A DNA stretch of 64,000 nucleotides, taken from Isoetes taiwanensis. Taxonomy: Eukaryota; Streptophyta; Lycopodiopsida; Isoetales; Isoetaceae. Position 1 is the stretch's first letter. Every line of letters begins with the position of its first letter. The position numbers were made by a program, and so were the translations under genes. The notes beneath the pieces were generated by a model, which was not told where the DNA came from, ran no database searches, and saw nothing but the letters and a program-made list of their open reading frames with translations. Shown piece after piece: positions 34,249-46,356 of this stretch. The stretch is from NCBI GenBank assembly GCA_021234155.1, contig JAJEKV010000056.1, positions 2,773,330-2,837,329 of the forward strand, written 5' to 3'.

Positions 34249-34346
34249 TAAAGGGGTTGAACCCTCTTTCTCGCCCATTACGGCAAATAAATGGGCGAGC
34301 CCATTTATTTTTGCTGTAATGGGCTCTAAAGGGGGTTTAACCCCTT
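34249..34346. repeat. 98-bp near-perfect foldback
   Basis: The left arm (about 34249-34296) and right arm (about 34299-34346) are reverse complements over 46-48 bp with a 2-nt loop. Landmarks are AAAGGGGTTGAACCC / GGGTTTAACCCCTT and CGCCCATTAC / GTAATGGGC, with ATAAATGGGC-GA-GCCCATTTAT at the tip. A transcript would form a long hairpin. No target duplication is evident. Confidence 0.85.
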
Positions 34347-34852
34347 CTTCCATGTTGGCCAAGGCCATACGACACTCATATTTTTTTCCCGTAACGCCCT
34401 TAGGCCATGGCATTATCTACACCTTGTCTGAGAACAATGGATATAGCATTCTAGCACTTTCATATTTAGATGGATGGTTTTGGCTCATTTAATGCTTGAT
34501 GGCAATTATTATTTTATTTTTTTTGGACCGTAAGGTTCAGTACATTGTCTAGAAATCATAGAGATCTCTTTTAGAATCATAAGATTCAATACTTTGTTGA
34601 TACTGGATTTGCACATTCCTCAAACCCCGTCAATCAAAGTAGGCGCTCTAAGTAATCCAATCAAAGTCATCATTGGACCTAGTACCTAAATATCATTAAC
34701 CTCATAGTTGCAGTTTATGGGTGAAGATTGATTTTGAGAATAGAATAGAATAGAATATGATTTTATCGTCCACGGAGAAGGACCATGCATACACTATTTC
34801 AGTTAAAGGACCAAGGAACACCATTATTGCAATGTTGCAAAATTGGAGCCTA

Positions 34853-36500
34853 GGCATGCTAGAGCCTAGGTGGCATGTTGGAGCCACCTTGCCATGTTTG
34901 AGCCTAGGTGGCATGTTAGAGCCACCTTGGCATGTTAGAGACTAGGTGGCATGTTGGAACCAACTTGGCATGTTAGACCTAGGTGGCATGTTGGAGCCCA
35001 CGTGGCGTGTTTGAGCCACCTTGGCATATTTGAGCAACCTTGGCATGTTGGAGCCTAGGTGGCATGTTGGAGCACACGTGGCATGCTTGAGCCACCTTGG
35101 CATGGTGGAGCCTAGGTGGCATATTGAAACCCACGTGGCATGTTTGAGCCATCTTGGCATGATGGAGCCTAGGTGGCATGTTGGAGTTCAGCGTGGCATG
35201 TTTGAGCCACCTTGCCATGTTTGAGCCTAGGTGGCATGTTGGAGCCCAAGTGGCATGTTTGAGCCACCTTCGCATGTTTGAGCCTAGGTGGCATGTTTGA
35301 ACCACCTTGGCATGTTGGAGCCGGGGTGGCATGTTGGAGCCCATGTGGCATGTTTGAGCCACCTTTCTTGTTGGAGCCTAGGTGGCATGTTGTAGGCTAG
35401 GTGGCATGTTTGATCCACCTTGGCATGTTGGAGCTTAGGTGGCATATTGGAGCCACCTTGGCATTTTTGAGCCACCTTGGAATGTTGGAGCCTAGGTGGC
35501 ATGTTTGAACTATCTTGGCATGTTGGAGCCTAGGTGCATGTTTGCGCCACCTTGGCATGCTTGAGCCACCTTGGCATGTTAGAGCCACCTTGGCATGTTG
35601 GAGCCACCTTGGCATGTTAGAGATATCTTGGCATGTTAGAGCCTAGGTGTCATGTTGGAGCCATATTGGCATGTTTGAGCCTAGGTGGCATGTTTGATCC
35701 ACCTTGGCATGTTGGAGCTTAGGTGGCATATTGGAGCCACCTTGGCATTTTTGAGCCACCTTGGAATGTTGGAGCCTAGGTGGCATGTTTGAACTATCTT
35801 GGCATGTTGGAGCCTAGGTGCATGTTTGCGCCACCTTGGCATGCTTGAGCCACCTTGGCATGTTAGAGCCTAGATGGCATATTGGAGCCACCTTGTCATG
35901 TTGGAGCCACCTTGGCATGTTAGAGATATCTTGGTATGTTAGAGCCTAGGTGTCATGTTGGAGCCATATTGGCATGTTTGAGCCTAGGTGGCATGTTTGA
36001 GCCACCTTGGCATGTTAGAGCCTAGGTGGCATGTTGGAGCCCACGTGGCATGTTTGTGCCACCTTGGCATGTTAGAGCATAGGTGGCATGTTGGAGCACA
36101 CGTGGCATGTTGGAGCCAACGTGGCATATTTTAGCCACCTTGGCATCTTTGAGCCACCTTGGCATGTTTGAGCCTAGGTAGCATATTTAAGCCACCTTGG
36201 CATATTTGAGCCACCTTGGAATGTTAGAGCCTAGGTGGCATGTTTGAACCACTTTTGCATGTTGGAGCCTAGGTGGCATGTTGGAGCCTGGATGGCATAT
36301 TTGCGCCACCTTGGAATGCTTGAGCCACCTTGGCATGTTAGAGCCTATATGGCATATTGGAGCCACCTTGGCATGTTGGGGTGACCTTGGCATGTTAGAC
36401 CTAGGTGGCATGTACGTGGCGTATTTGAGCCACCTTGGCATATTGGAGCCCACGTGGCATGTTTGAAACACCTTGGCATGGTGGAGCCTAGGTGGCATAT
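34853..36500. repeat. Satellite array of 19-bp units (about 85 copies)
   Basis: The unit is GAGCC-NNNN-TGGCATGTT(G/T). NNNN is chiefly TAGG, ACCT or CACG, giving GAGCCTAGGTGGCATGTTG, GAGCCACCTTGGCATGTTG and GAGCCCACGTGGCATGTTT. Two variants contain palindromes (CCTAGG, CACGTG). Blocks of 15-16 units are themselves repeated: the word TGATCCACCT recurs at 35411 and 35695 (284 bp) and AGATATCTTGG at 35621 and 35924 (303 bp). The array fades at both ends. All long frames here are artefacts of the 19-bp period. Confidence 0.95.
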
Positions 36501-36509
36501 ACACAACAT

Positions 36510-36655
36510 ACGCCTAACTTTTAGAAAATTCATGAAATGCCCCCAACGTTTGTAATATTTTGTGAATTTTTGTGAAAGTTAGGGGCATTTTGTGAATTTT
36601 TAGAAAGTTAGGGGTATACTGTGAATTTTGCAAAAAGTTAGGGGTATTTTGTAGT
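36510..36655. repeat. Short repeats and inverted arm beside the satellite
   Basis: AAAGTTAGGGG(C/T)AT(T/A) followed by TTGTGAATTTT occurs three times with a period of about 31-33 bp. The first is mirrored upstream (CCTAACTTTTAGAAAATTCA, 36510-36530), so it forms a foldback of about 100 bp. Confidence 0.75.
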
Positions 36656-37441
36656 TTTCCCCTAAAAACAATCAAAGCTTAGTCCTTTCCATAAAATGGC
36701 ATTGTGCATATTGACAATTGACTTGGTCTATTTTATCTTGCAATCGACATTAATAAGAGTCTTCAATACTTGCATGGATGCCACCTAATCTATTTGTTCT
36801 TGTTCTTACATTCCCCATGTTATCGATATATAACTCATCATTGTTCCCCATGATGTTATCAATATATTCCCCATGATGTTATCATAAGGATGAGCATGGT
36901 CGTTTTGAACTTCAAAACAAAATACCTGTTATTTGCTTGCAAATTGAAGGATCTGGCTGCCACAGCCAAAGCAAAGATCAGTTTAAGGTCGTTGGGGTCT
37001 TTTGAGGGCAAATCTCAACATCACCATTTGCTATAACAATTTCTGGCTTTGTGCTTCCAGCTATCCAGAGGTAGATGTTATGTTGCCCCCATGCTGGGCG
37101 GCAAAGCTCTTCTAGGGTTTGAAAGCCATAGCTACGCTACAACCAACAGACTAAACTACACCTGCACAAAAACCCTCCGCACAAAACCCGACCTGAAGAC
37201 CAAATCCGAACCATAGCCGTGCCCATCCATCCGATCTAGGCAAAATATTCTTGGTCGTCGGATCTAGGGCGTGGCTCACAGCACACCCTAGAACATTATA
37301 ACATAAGAAAATGCTAACACACATATGTAGAAAATTGTCTAAATAGCATTGACAAGTTTAACGGCCGAGATAGGGCCAAGATAGACGGCCTGGATCTCGA
37401 TCCAGGTCCTATCATTCTATAAGCCAGCCAAATTAACTGGC
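36656..37441. other. Intergenic, no supported gene
   Basis: CCCCATG-TTATCGATATA and CCCCATGATGTTATCA-type words repeat near 36815-36890. No coding signal. Confidence 0.4.
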
Positions 37442-40400
37442 TTGTTTCCCGCCTTGGCTCGGTGCATTTATTGGCACCCCATTTGGACCTCGATTCTAGG
37501 GGGGTATTTGACTCGTGGAATAGGGGGTATTAGACTCGTGGTTTCAACATGCACACTTATTCCACAAGTTGAATACCCCCAATTTTGGGTTGATATTTGG
37601 CAGGTCAAATACCACCCATTCCTCCTTGGCCAGAACCCCTATCCAAAAAAGTCCCAAAAAAGGGGTATTAGACTTGTGGAATACCCAGGCGGTATTAGGC
37701 TCGTCTAAACTAAGGCCACTATTTTGCAAGTCGAATACTCCCTTGCTCATACCACAAGTCGAATACCCCCCTTGCTTATTGCACAAGTCGAATACCCCCC
37801 TATATATTTATTTTTATTTTTATTTTTTTTTTCAAGAATTCCAGCCTTGGGGTATTAGGCTCGTCTAAACTAAGGCTTGTATTGTGCAAGTCGAATACCC
37901 CCTTGGTTATATCACAAGGCGATTCGCACCACATTTTGATCCTAGAAGGTTGTGCATTATGAATATCCCCAAACACTTAAAACCCATGCTTGAAGCATTT
38001 ATGCTAAATCTTTCTTGTGTTTTGCACAAGTGTGTGCATGACTATCAATATAAAATGATTGATATTGGATATTTAGTTATACCATTCTAATCAAAGTTTT
38101 TATTTGGGGCCTTTCTTTGGGCCTTAGTTTATAGCATGAATGGTGGTGTCCTGGCCTTCTTGGTTTGAAGATCCAGATTTACTAGGGCAACTGAATTAGG
38201 GGCTTATTCAATCCATGGTTCAAAAACATCCAATCCAGGATTTTGATTGATGTATATCATCATTTGATTAACGCGAGTTTTCCCGAGTCTTATTTGTAGC
38301 AATTCAGCTGGTTGAGCACGAGCTTGTGTGCACATGAGATTTTGCTGCAATTAAAGAAGGTAGGTATCATTGCTCCTCTCTTCTGCATCGAATTTATTAC
38401 ATAAGGTACTCATCATCAGTCCCAGATCAATAACAGTCTTGGCATGTTTAAAAAGCTTAGGGCCAAAACACAATAGATCAAAACCTTTTTCAGATGCTGA
38501 GAATGATACATTTAAAGGGGTTTCGAGAAAACTTTCAAAGTCGAAGCAAAAACGTGCTTGGATGGATTCATTTTCAGTGGATTATTCTAAGACAGAAATA
38601 AGCTGTGGCATTTCTGGAATAAGTGTGCCGAGCATAACTGTTCTGTTAACAAGGACGTTTTACAACACAATATATTGTGTGGGATGCGTATTTCCATTTG
38701 CTCCAACCAATAAAACAGATTACTTGCATTTGTTCCTTCATTGCTTGCTTTTAACTTTGGCATCTGGTGCAAAGTGTCTGAAGCATCTTGTAACCATATA
38801 AGCTGCCATGACCTGTACCCGAAGAATTTACTACGCTTGTGGTATCACTTGCCTGCTCAGCTCTACTTCAGTCCTTTTGCAAGCATATCGTTCTGCTCAA
38901 AAGAATCATCTAGGTGTCACCTTTGGAATGCATGCCCTTTAACACTGCACGGAAAAGAAAGTAGGACCATAGCTAAAGAAATCATTCCAGCTTCAGCATG
39001 AGAGCATCTGCAGTGGCACACGAAAAAGTAAGCAGGACCATTATGCGAAGGAAATCATTCCATCTTCAGTGTGAGAGCATCTGCAGTGCCACACTCCAAT
39101 TGCATTCGCTCAGAAGGGATGGAAGCTTTACTGCCAGTGGAAGTGTCAATATATCCTGCAACTAAGGAAGCCTCTCAAAAACTTCACGAGCTTCTGAAAC
39201 AAAGTTCTCCATTTTTAAGTAAAACATACATTGATCTGGGCAGTCTGCCCTAGTCCTTGGAACAAAATAAAAGCCTCGAGCATCAGAATGTGTATATGCC
39301 TCCCCATACAGAAAGGCCATTTAAGAATACTAGCTGGTATTTAAAGGAAATCACAAATATCCTCTGGCCATGGAGACCATACCACAACATCAGTTCCGCT
39401 ACTAAAGGCAGCTTTATGACATATAAAGAATGTGATCAACTTGCTGCAGCCAAAGCTTGTCCAACCTGAATTACTACCTATTCCAAATGCGTATCCTTGT
39501 TTTCTTTACCAAAATGGAATACAAGAGCACTGACCAGATGAAGCACAGACAGCATTTTGCCTAAGGTACCCTGTCAAATATAACGTTTAAGCATCTGATT
39601 GTAAATTACATAACCTCATATATCCCTTAGGTGTAATAATGATGCGCAGAGAAGCAAAGACAGCATGGCTTCCTTCCTTACGCTGAGACCTTTAACAAAG
39701 AAACCATTTTATGTGGAGATAACACGAATGGTGCTTTCTATAGACATTAATCTGAGGAACCATAAAACTTTCGCCCTTGGTAAACTTGCTGACGAAAGCA
39801 GCAGAGGTTGATTTGATAATAATACGGTGGAACAGTTCCACGAAAGCATTCTAATAAGAAATTATTACATATAAGAAGATAATGTTGGGTGCTCGTCTAT
39901 CCTTGTTTAAACCAGAAAGCTGACCTGATAGACAGCAACTGTTCCTGCTGCACTCAAGGTTCCACTAGCCAAAAATCCGAACCGAGCAAAGCCTAGTGGC
40001 AGTACTGAAGAATTACATTACAAGTGCATCTCATAATACCCCATTCATTCAACACAGTTGGCTTTGATTGCTAGCAGAAACGGAAGACAACACTAGCATA
40101 GGCAGCCCTAAGAATGGCAAACAGTTCTCGCGTCTGTCTAAGAGGCAAACAGTGCATCGAAAGGCTGCTATTAGCCTGCCGCAATGGGGTGATGTTTCAG
40201 AGAAGCTTAAGAAAAGAGACAAGCACAAGTAATAAGGTCCTCCATCGCTGAGATCGGATCGAAACACCGTGGGATCGAAAACCCCTAAATGGAAAACCCT
40301 AAAGAGAGAGAGAGCAGCAGGGCTGGCAATTCAGAGGTGGAATTGGTAAGTCTATTCGGCTTGCAATTCAGACTTGGACGTATTCGACTTGAAGTTTCGG

Positions 40401-40650
40401 CTGCTGGGACGTATTCGGCTTCAGGATTTCGCCAGGGCGTATTCGGCTCACAAATTCGGCAGAGTTTAGCATCAATAGAATAGGCAGGTCGAATACCACC
40501 TGTGCCGGTTTTTTTGGCCGGCGAACAACACACAAGATGCAGGCCGAATACCACGCTAGGGTATTCGGCTCAAAGATTACTGGAATCGAGGCCAGAATCG
40601 GGTGCCAATATTTCCTTCGCCCTTGGCTGCCTCGCTTGCCTTGACAGAAT
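37442..40650. mobile_element. Candidate long-TIR element with subterminal repeats
   Basis: The left edge (37449-37500: GCCTTGGCTCGGTGCA, TATTGGCACCCCATTTGGAC, CTCGATTCT) matches the right edge (40573-40640) in reverse complement (AATCGAGGCCAGAATCGGGT, GCCAATATTTCC, CCTTGGCTGCC), with several differences. Inside both edges a short word recurs. On the left it is GTATTAGACTCGTGG and CAAGTCGAATACCCCC (37505-37900). On the right it is GTATTCGGCT and GTCGAATACCAC (40380-40570). Edge inversion plus subterminal repeats would fit a CACTA-like or foldback DNA transposon of about 3.2 kb. No transposase is visible and no target duplication was established; two separate insertions of one repeat are an alternative. 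Confidence 0.4.
38370..39475 (+). other. Unrecognised coding-like fragments with a 68-bp tandem duplication
   Basis: Plus frames at 38370-38801, 39071-39253 and 39257-39469 contain protein-like stretches (KGVSRKLSKSKQKRAWMDSF; EALLPVEVSIYPATKEASQK) separated by stops and frame changes. A 68-bp tandem duplication at about 38945-39080 (GAAATCATTCCA, CTTCAG(C/T)(A/G)TGAGAGCATC) breaks any single frame. I do not recognise a family. It may be a decayed gene inside the candidate element. Confidence 0.25.
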
Positions 40651-41401
40651 GTAACGGTAAAAACTGGCATTGATCCAACTTTTTCCCGCCTTGGCTGCCT
40701 CGCCTTTCTGCGATCTGCGTCCTCCTCCTCTGGGAATTTTCGGAATCTCTTTTGGGAGGCTCCTAATCCTCCTCCTCCTAACCCAAATCCGGCAGATCCA
40801 ACAATCTTATAGTAAAATCTGGGTTTCGAATCATTTTAGGGTTTCGGATGCACATGTTGCTGAGTAAAGCAGCTTGCTAGTTCAAAGGATTTAGCGCGCC
40901 TCTGCAACAAAATGGATGCCAGAAATTCCTGTCGAAATTTTTCCTGAAGTTTTACCGCACCAACTCATGTAAGGCTTTGATTTTTCATATAGCATATACT
41001 CATGATTATTCCAGCTATATTCAGCATTACTAACTGATTTGTTTGGTGAAGTAGAGATATAGTGGGAAGCCTATGAGCTCTACTCTAAATTGCTTTTAAC
41101 TATGGAAAGAAATCCAAACTTGGCTTTATTAGGGGTGGCCACATGATCATTTTTCTGCCTTCAACGGCAGATTTTGAGGCAAAAACGGAAGTGGAGGCCT
41201 CCATCTTGAAGTCGGAGGCCAGTTTTCAATCTTCCATTCTTGCAGGGGAGCATCCACAAAAATTAGTGCAATCTGCTGGTTCCCCTCTCTTCTGAAGCTC
41301 TTCCCCCTTTATTCTGCCACTCTTCACCTCTCTGGTATCCGCTCTCGTATGAAATTGAGATACGGAGGTGGAGGCAGCAAATATTGCATGTGGCCACCCC
41401 T
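39476..41401. other. Intergenic, no supported gene outside the repeat edge
   Basis: Apart from the repeat edge at 40573-40640 no gene is supported. AAACCCTAAAGAGAGAGAG at about 40298 looks like a plant 5' leader but leads into repeated GTATTCGGCT words. GCCTTGGCTGCCTCGC recurs at 40622 and 40686. Confidence 0.4.
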
Positions 41402-41860
41402 ATTGTATATCCTTCTCCATAGGTCTAGATTTTTGTTGTGGAGCCCTATAACACTGATTCAATGCTTACTGATGTTTCTGTGCCATTGGTAATGAGGCCA
41501 TTTATGATATCACCATTCCTTGACATTGAGCGGCCAACTTACACAAATTTTAACAGAATCGTTTCTCAGGGAGTTGCTTGCTTTTATGATGTGCTAATAT
41601 TCACAAATTCTGTCTGCTTTAGTTTTATTTTAACTTGCTGCAACGTTGAATGTTAAACCTTGTGCACTTGTATTGAATTGTTGCTCTTTACAGGTTATTT
41701 CTTCTTTGATAGCATCTCTCCGGTTCGATGGTGCTGTTTTTGTTGACATAACAGAGCTCCAGACCATTTGGGTGCCGTATACCAGGATTCATTTCATTCT
41801 TTTATCAAAAGCATATCATGAGCAGCTTTCATTGATCCAACTTTTTCTTGTTTCGAGGAG
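41402..41860 (+). pseudogene. TUA: Alpha-tubulin pseudogene fragment, one intron retained
   Basis: Two exon pieces match alpha-tubulin residues of about 170-285. Piece 1 (41402-41569) reads VYPSP then VVEPYN and later LDIERPTYTNFNRIVSQ. Two in-frame TAGs (41420, 41426) replace Gln and Ser of the conserved PSPQVS. Piece 2 (41694-41860) reads [14 protein letters not shown], then [10 protein letters not shown], then KAYHEQLS, and lacks about ten residues of the APVISAE loop. The intron between them keeps its CAG acceptor, but its donor is GG (41570) instead of GT. Many conserved residues are changed, so it is an old DNA-level copy. Confidence 0.9.
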
Positions 41861-43420
41861 CAGACTGATGCAAAAATGGCCATTTTTGCTGCGCCAATGT
41901 CTCAAATTCAGGTTCAACTCTTGACCTCTGGACTTAGCTCTTCTAGAGCTCAAGATGTACCGAACAAACAAGATGCGTCGTATCCTCTTCAATCTGAGTA
42001 TCACTTTCATTGCCATTTGCGTCACCTTCATTCATCACTTGTTCTTGCATATTTGGTCGTCTTCTTTTTGCCTGCCCTCCTGTGGATACAATGTCTTCAG
42101 TATTATTGTTGTCAGGGATGCTGGCAGTTTGAATATGAGTCTCATGGTTGACATAATGTGTATGTTTCATGTTCTCAGCATGCATTACATGGTATTCGTG
42201 GAATTGATGATTGATTACACTTGAGACCCAAATACAGCTTTCATGACAGGAACTCTATATAGCATGGAAGCATGCATGAAATATGTTTTCAATTTCTTGA
42301 TCTTGAAGTGATCTTTTTCCTTTTTGGATAGAGCGGGAAACAATGCATAATGTATCCAGATAGAAACCAGAAGGAGGGAAGTACATAGAGCGGAATGCTT
42401 GCTCCATAATGCAAAGGCTCCAGATTTTTTTGGCCCATTGAATTTTTGTTTGAGATACTTCATTCTTATGCTTATGACACTCAAAATTAAAGCATTCTCG
42501 TTCTCTCAAAGAAACTTTTATCCTCACTTGGATTAAAACACGATCAGAGGTTATAAAACAAGAATGTAAAAAGAGCTATAAAGTAGCAAATGAGTGCATT
42601 TTAACAAAATATTTCAACCGATAGCAAATAAGAGCACCTAAAAAACAACAATTATATAAAGGCCAAAAATAACCTTAATAATATGAAACAATGAAAATAT
42701 TATACAATACCTAAAAACTAATTAATTTAAATTATTATGATAAAAAGTAATACTTACTTTTAATTTCTCACTATGTTGTTTTTTTTTTAGCGGGGTTGCT
42801 TACCCCCGGTTTTCACATTCCTAGCTATGCCACGTGTCGTGCCACATCAGCTGTTTTCAATCTCAACCATTAGATTTCTTAATTTCGCATCGGACGGCCA
42901 TGAAAATTAGAAAGTCCCTGAAAATCACTTCTATTCTATTCTCCTCTTCTCCGACCATCCCGATTCCCTCCTCTCTGCTTCTGCTTGCTCGACTTTCTTT
43001 CGGTTTTTTTGGGAGCTTTTCCTCTGGAGCTCCTTCGCAGGCCGATTCTCCAAAACGAAGCCAACCCACAGAAGATTTACGGCAAAATAATCTCAGAGTT
43101 TTGCTAGCTAGGGTTCGGAGATTTGATTTCCGTTTCTAATTCTTGTTAAGTCCTATTGTTGTAACCGTGTTTTCTTTTTTCTTAAGTTTAGACCGAATCC
43201 ACATTTTGGGGCCCGAAAGTAGTTGCACATAACGATGCGAGAATAATGAGCAAACATTTGTTCGTGCTTTGAAATTGCTCATTTATATATGAAGCTCCAA
43301 ATTAGAACCATGCAATGCAATACTGGATTTGCCACGTCCCTGGATTTTTGCTCTGACTTATGGCATCACACTGAATATTTAGACTCTCACTGAATATTTA
43401 TTAATAATGTTTTCTGGTTT
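41861..43420. other. Intergenic, no supported gene
   Basis: Sequence after the tubulin piece has short frames only. The frame 42834-43139 (plus) starts in GC-richer, CT-rich DNA with a Ser/Leu-rich translation, resembling a leader rather than a protein. AT-rich at 42600-42780. Confidence 0.4.
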
Positions 43421-43429
43421 TCAGTGCAA

Positions 43430-44860
43430 GTACGACAACGGCTCCTGCATCTTCCTGAATTGGTAGTTTTGGAAGCTACTTTTTTTAGCAAAGATGATCT
43501 ATGCAAAGGGATGAATCTAAGTGCAAACTCAATCGTGAACGCCATTTGAGTTATCTAGTTCATTGGAGATGCATACGTTACGTTCTTGCACCGTGGAAGG
43601 TGTGTATTTTATTATAATTCGATTACTTGCTTTCACATACTGCCTAATGTTGGGGAGCAAAGCGGTTGTGAAATAAGGAACTCCTATCTACCTATCATTC
43701 TTCTAAGAACATTTTGACCATACCGTAGTGAACTTTTTAATGGATCGAGAAATGGTCTATCGGGTACAATGGGATGATGCAAGTTCAAAGAAGAATATCT
43801 CTTTGGGATTGCAAAGTGCCCTTCTGGGACGATGTCCATGATTCATTATATGTATGCGCATTCCACTCTGGGAAGTTTGATTTGAAGTGGAAATGATTTA
43901 GAGCACATTCCACTCTGGGAAGTTGGATTTGAAGAAACGTAGAAATTGTTTAGAGCACATGCAAGTTGTGTTCAATACAGATGGACATTGGCTTGAAAAT
44001 TTGTTATCTTCTGCTCATATCCTTGTTCACCAGGGTTTAAGTCCACATAGCGTGGTTGATATGCCGTCTGTCATCTCAGCTCTCATCTCAGCTCTAGATA
44101 TATACAGTCACAGGGAACCTGAAAACATGAAAAGATCACATTTTGAAGCATAAATTTGAAGCAACTAGGAATTATGCTTCTCCAAGGACGGCATGCATAT
44201 CCTACCAAGTGATCCAGAAAACACTAGGTGTACTTTTTCTGTTCTTACTTCTACTTCCAGGTATTTCTTGAACATTCTCACCGACATTTATTTTACTCTC
44301 CAATTGTCATTCATGTGATGTCTTAGGTAATGCTACAACATGTTGCTAGTTGCAGTCTTTTACACATGCAATAAAGGTTACCCAATTTCCCTTAATAGTT
44401 TATGATTTGAAGCTCTATAGCACATTTTGTTGGCTCTGCAAACATTTTCGATGCAGCTTTATGATTTGTTATAGAGCACCCATGTAGTCTCACCATATAA
44501 AGCACCTGTTGTCCTTGGCGAGCATCCTAGCTTTTACATTGCAAACCTCATTAGTGTGCTGGCCTACTCTTCTATCCCTTCAATTTTTTTGTTGGATTGA
44601 GCAGGTATTTGTAAAGGATGATGCAAAACTAGAGAAGAGGACGCAAAAAGAGGTAGTACCTTTTTTTTTTTTTTTATCATTGTTCAGCAAGCTTCATTCA
44701 TGTTAGGAAGTTTTCTAAGGCCAGCCAGAAAAAAGTCTGTTGAAGAAATGGGTGGTAATACCAAGGCTGTGTATGAGAACATCAGATTCTACAAGTTCTA
44801 TTCTGCTTCTATCCCTGATACTCCAGATATTACAGAATTTAAGGTAAGAGTCAGATTTTC
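43430..44860 (+). other. Exon-like scraps of an unrecognised gene
   Basis: Plus-strand stretches look coding but are scattered over frames: VRQRLLHLPELVVLEATFFS (43430-43550), MDREMVYRVQWDDASSKKN (43740), VFNTDGHWLENLLSSAHILV (43964-44080) and YENIRFYKFYSASIPDTPDI (44770-44842), the last ending at a GTAAG donor. A tandem duplication, CATTCCACTCTGGGAAGTT and following, lies at 43860-43962. I recognise no family and cannot show that the scraps belong to one gene. Confidence 0.25.
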
Positions 44861-44934
44861 TCTTTGACATCTTTATCTCTACTAACTTAGCCTTTCAACA
44901 TAAATTGCCTTCATAAACCGATATTATAGGAAAG

Positions 44935-45445
44935 GCAACGATGAAGTATTTTGATGCTGATCGTGCGGGCTGCATGAATGATCGGAGATCCATAGTGGCC
45001 TACGCACTGAATTTTGTGTCTGCAGTTGTTAATTGGCTGAGCAAAAAGCTAAATACAATTTCGTTAAGCTCAACTTAGATAGAATATATGGCAGCATGGA
45101 AGTGATGTGCTTTAAAGTCACCAAATTCACCAAAGTAAACACTCAATGGTCTGTTATGATAATTTGAGCAGCATGATCTTGTCCAGGATTCATGTATTTC
45201 ACAGGGACACAAAACATGCTCTTGCAAACTCTCACTTCATCAAGGAGCTGTTGAATATATTCTTGATTTATTGCAGGATTGGTCAAGGGTAGCAGACATC
45301 CTCACAAATAGTCTCTCAAAGCTTCAGAATCAACTAGGAATAATCCCGTCAAAGAAGTTTCTTAAGAATCAAGTCTAATTAATCCTCTAGTAAGAGAAGT
45401 TTCTTAAGAAACGGATTATTCTTTGCCAAGGATAATATGCACATT
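44935..45445 (+). mobile_element. Ty1/copia RNase H end (degenerate)
   Basis: Copia landmarks occur in order: YFDADRAGCMNDRRS (family DADWAG, Trp lost), VVNWLSKKLNTISLSST, a stop, EYMAA, then FHRDTKHALANSHFIKELL and a QVADILTKSL-like segment spread over two frames (45285-45330). This is the C-terminal RNase H region of a copia polyprotein. Stops and frame changes make it dead. It is on the plus strand and is followed correctly by a polypurine tract and LTR start. Confidence 0.9.
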
Positions 45446-45790
45446 AAGGGGAGAAACTGTTACTTTGCAACTTCACCTACTGAGCAGCAGTAACAGTAGC
45501 CACTCTAATGTCGTGTCAATCATTACCTACCATATTAGAGAATTAGCTACTCTATATTGGTCAGTAAGGCTTAAGTCAGAATTAAAGCCAAAGCTAAATG
45601 TAGACAAAAAACCAGCTCTCACGCATATGCAGTTATATAGTGGATAGGGGGAGAAGTCCTTCAGACTTCTTGCGAGAAACCCATTGGGTTGTCAAACCCT
45701 GGTTTGAGCAGAGAGTTGCATTCAACCTCTTGCTGTTCCTTTGAAGTACGAACTTCTTTTTATCAATGAATATTATCATCCTTTCTCCTT
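45446..45790 (+). mobile_element. Copia polypurine tract and 3' LTR
   Basis: AAGGGGAGAAAC (45446-45457) is the polypurine tract. TGTTACTTTGC (45458) is a typical LTR start. The right end is not defined; the sequence to about 45790 (CAATGAATATTATCATCC) looks LTR-like. No 5' LTR is in the window. Confidence 0.6.
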
Positions 45791-46320
45791 TATCTTAGGT
45801 TTTTTAGTCAATCTTGTAATAGTCCTATCTCGCACAACCTTTTAAAAAGGAATACAAAACCTTTGGCTAATATGAAGGCATTTCATAGAACTTTAAGTAA
45901 AGCTATCTTACCTTCTTGGATTTTAGAAAATGTTATTTACAATATGTCTTTGACTTTTCTGAAACTTCTCCTTTCTTAAACTCTTTCCATGCAAAGGTAG
46001 ATGTTGGCAGGTGATATCAATGTCGACAGCACCAGAAGTTAAACAGACTCTAAAGCAATATCAAGCCGATCACTTTGTGCTTTTCTAGCGTCCATACAGC
46101 CTAAGATATTTAGAAATTCCAATATTCCTTAAAGCATTTTAGGAACCTAATATATGACTAGTTCACAACATGGTGATTTCCAACTACACACCTTATAATG
46201 ATGAAATCTTTCTTGATTTGGAGAGGTAAATTCGCCACATTCCTATAATAATACATATTCTCTTAGCATGTTGCCGAAATTTAAATTACTACGATTAAAA
46301 TTTCAACACAAACACATCTA

Positions 46321-46356
46321 CCTAGCCTTCTTCCCAACCCTGCAGTTCTGCTAGTT
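46321..46356 (-). repeat. Dispersed repeat, inverted partner of 13924-13959
   Basis: This is the reverse-complement copy of the block at 13924-13959. Downstream in repeat orientation it reads GTGTTTGTGTTG where the other reads GGGTTCGCGTTGG. Confidence 0.7.

Noticed and set aside
34853-36500. CRISPR-like array
   Set aside because: Units are contiguous without unique spacers, and the genome is a plant.
34942-36533. Many frames of 60-127 codons on both strands with Cys/His/Pro-rich repeats
   Set aside because: They are translations of the 19-bp satellite; the period makes open frames without selection.
42834-43139. 101-codon plus frame with a Ser/Leu-rich start, possible transit peptide
   Set aside because: C/T-rich leader-like DNA, no following exon or domain.
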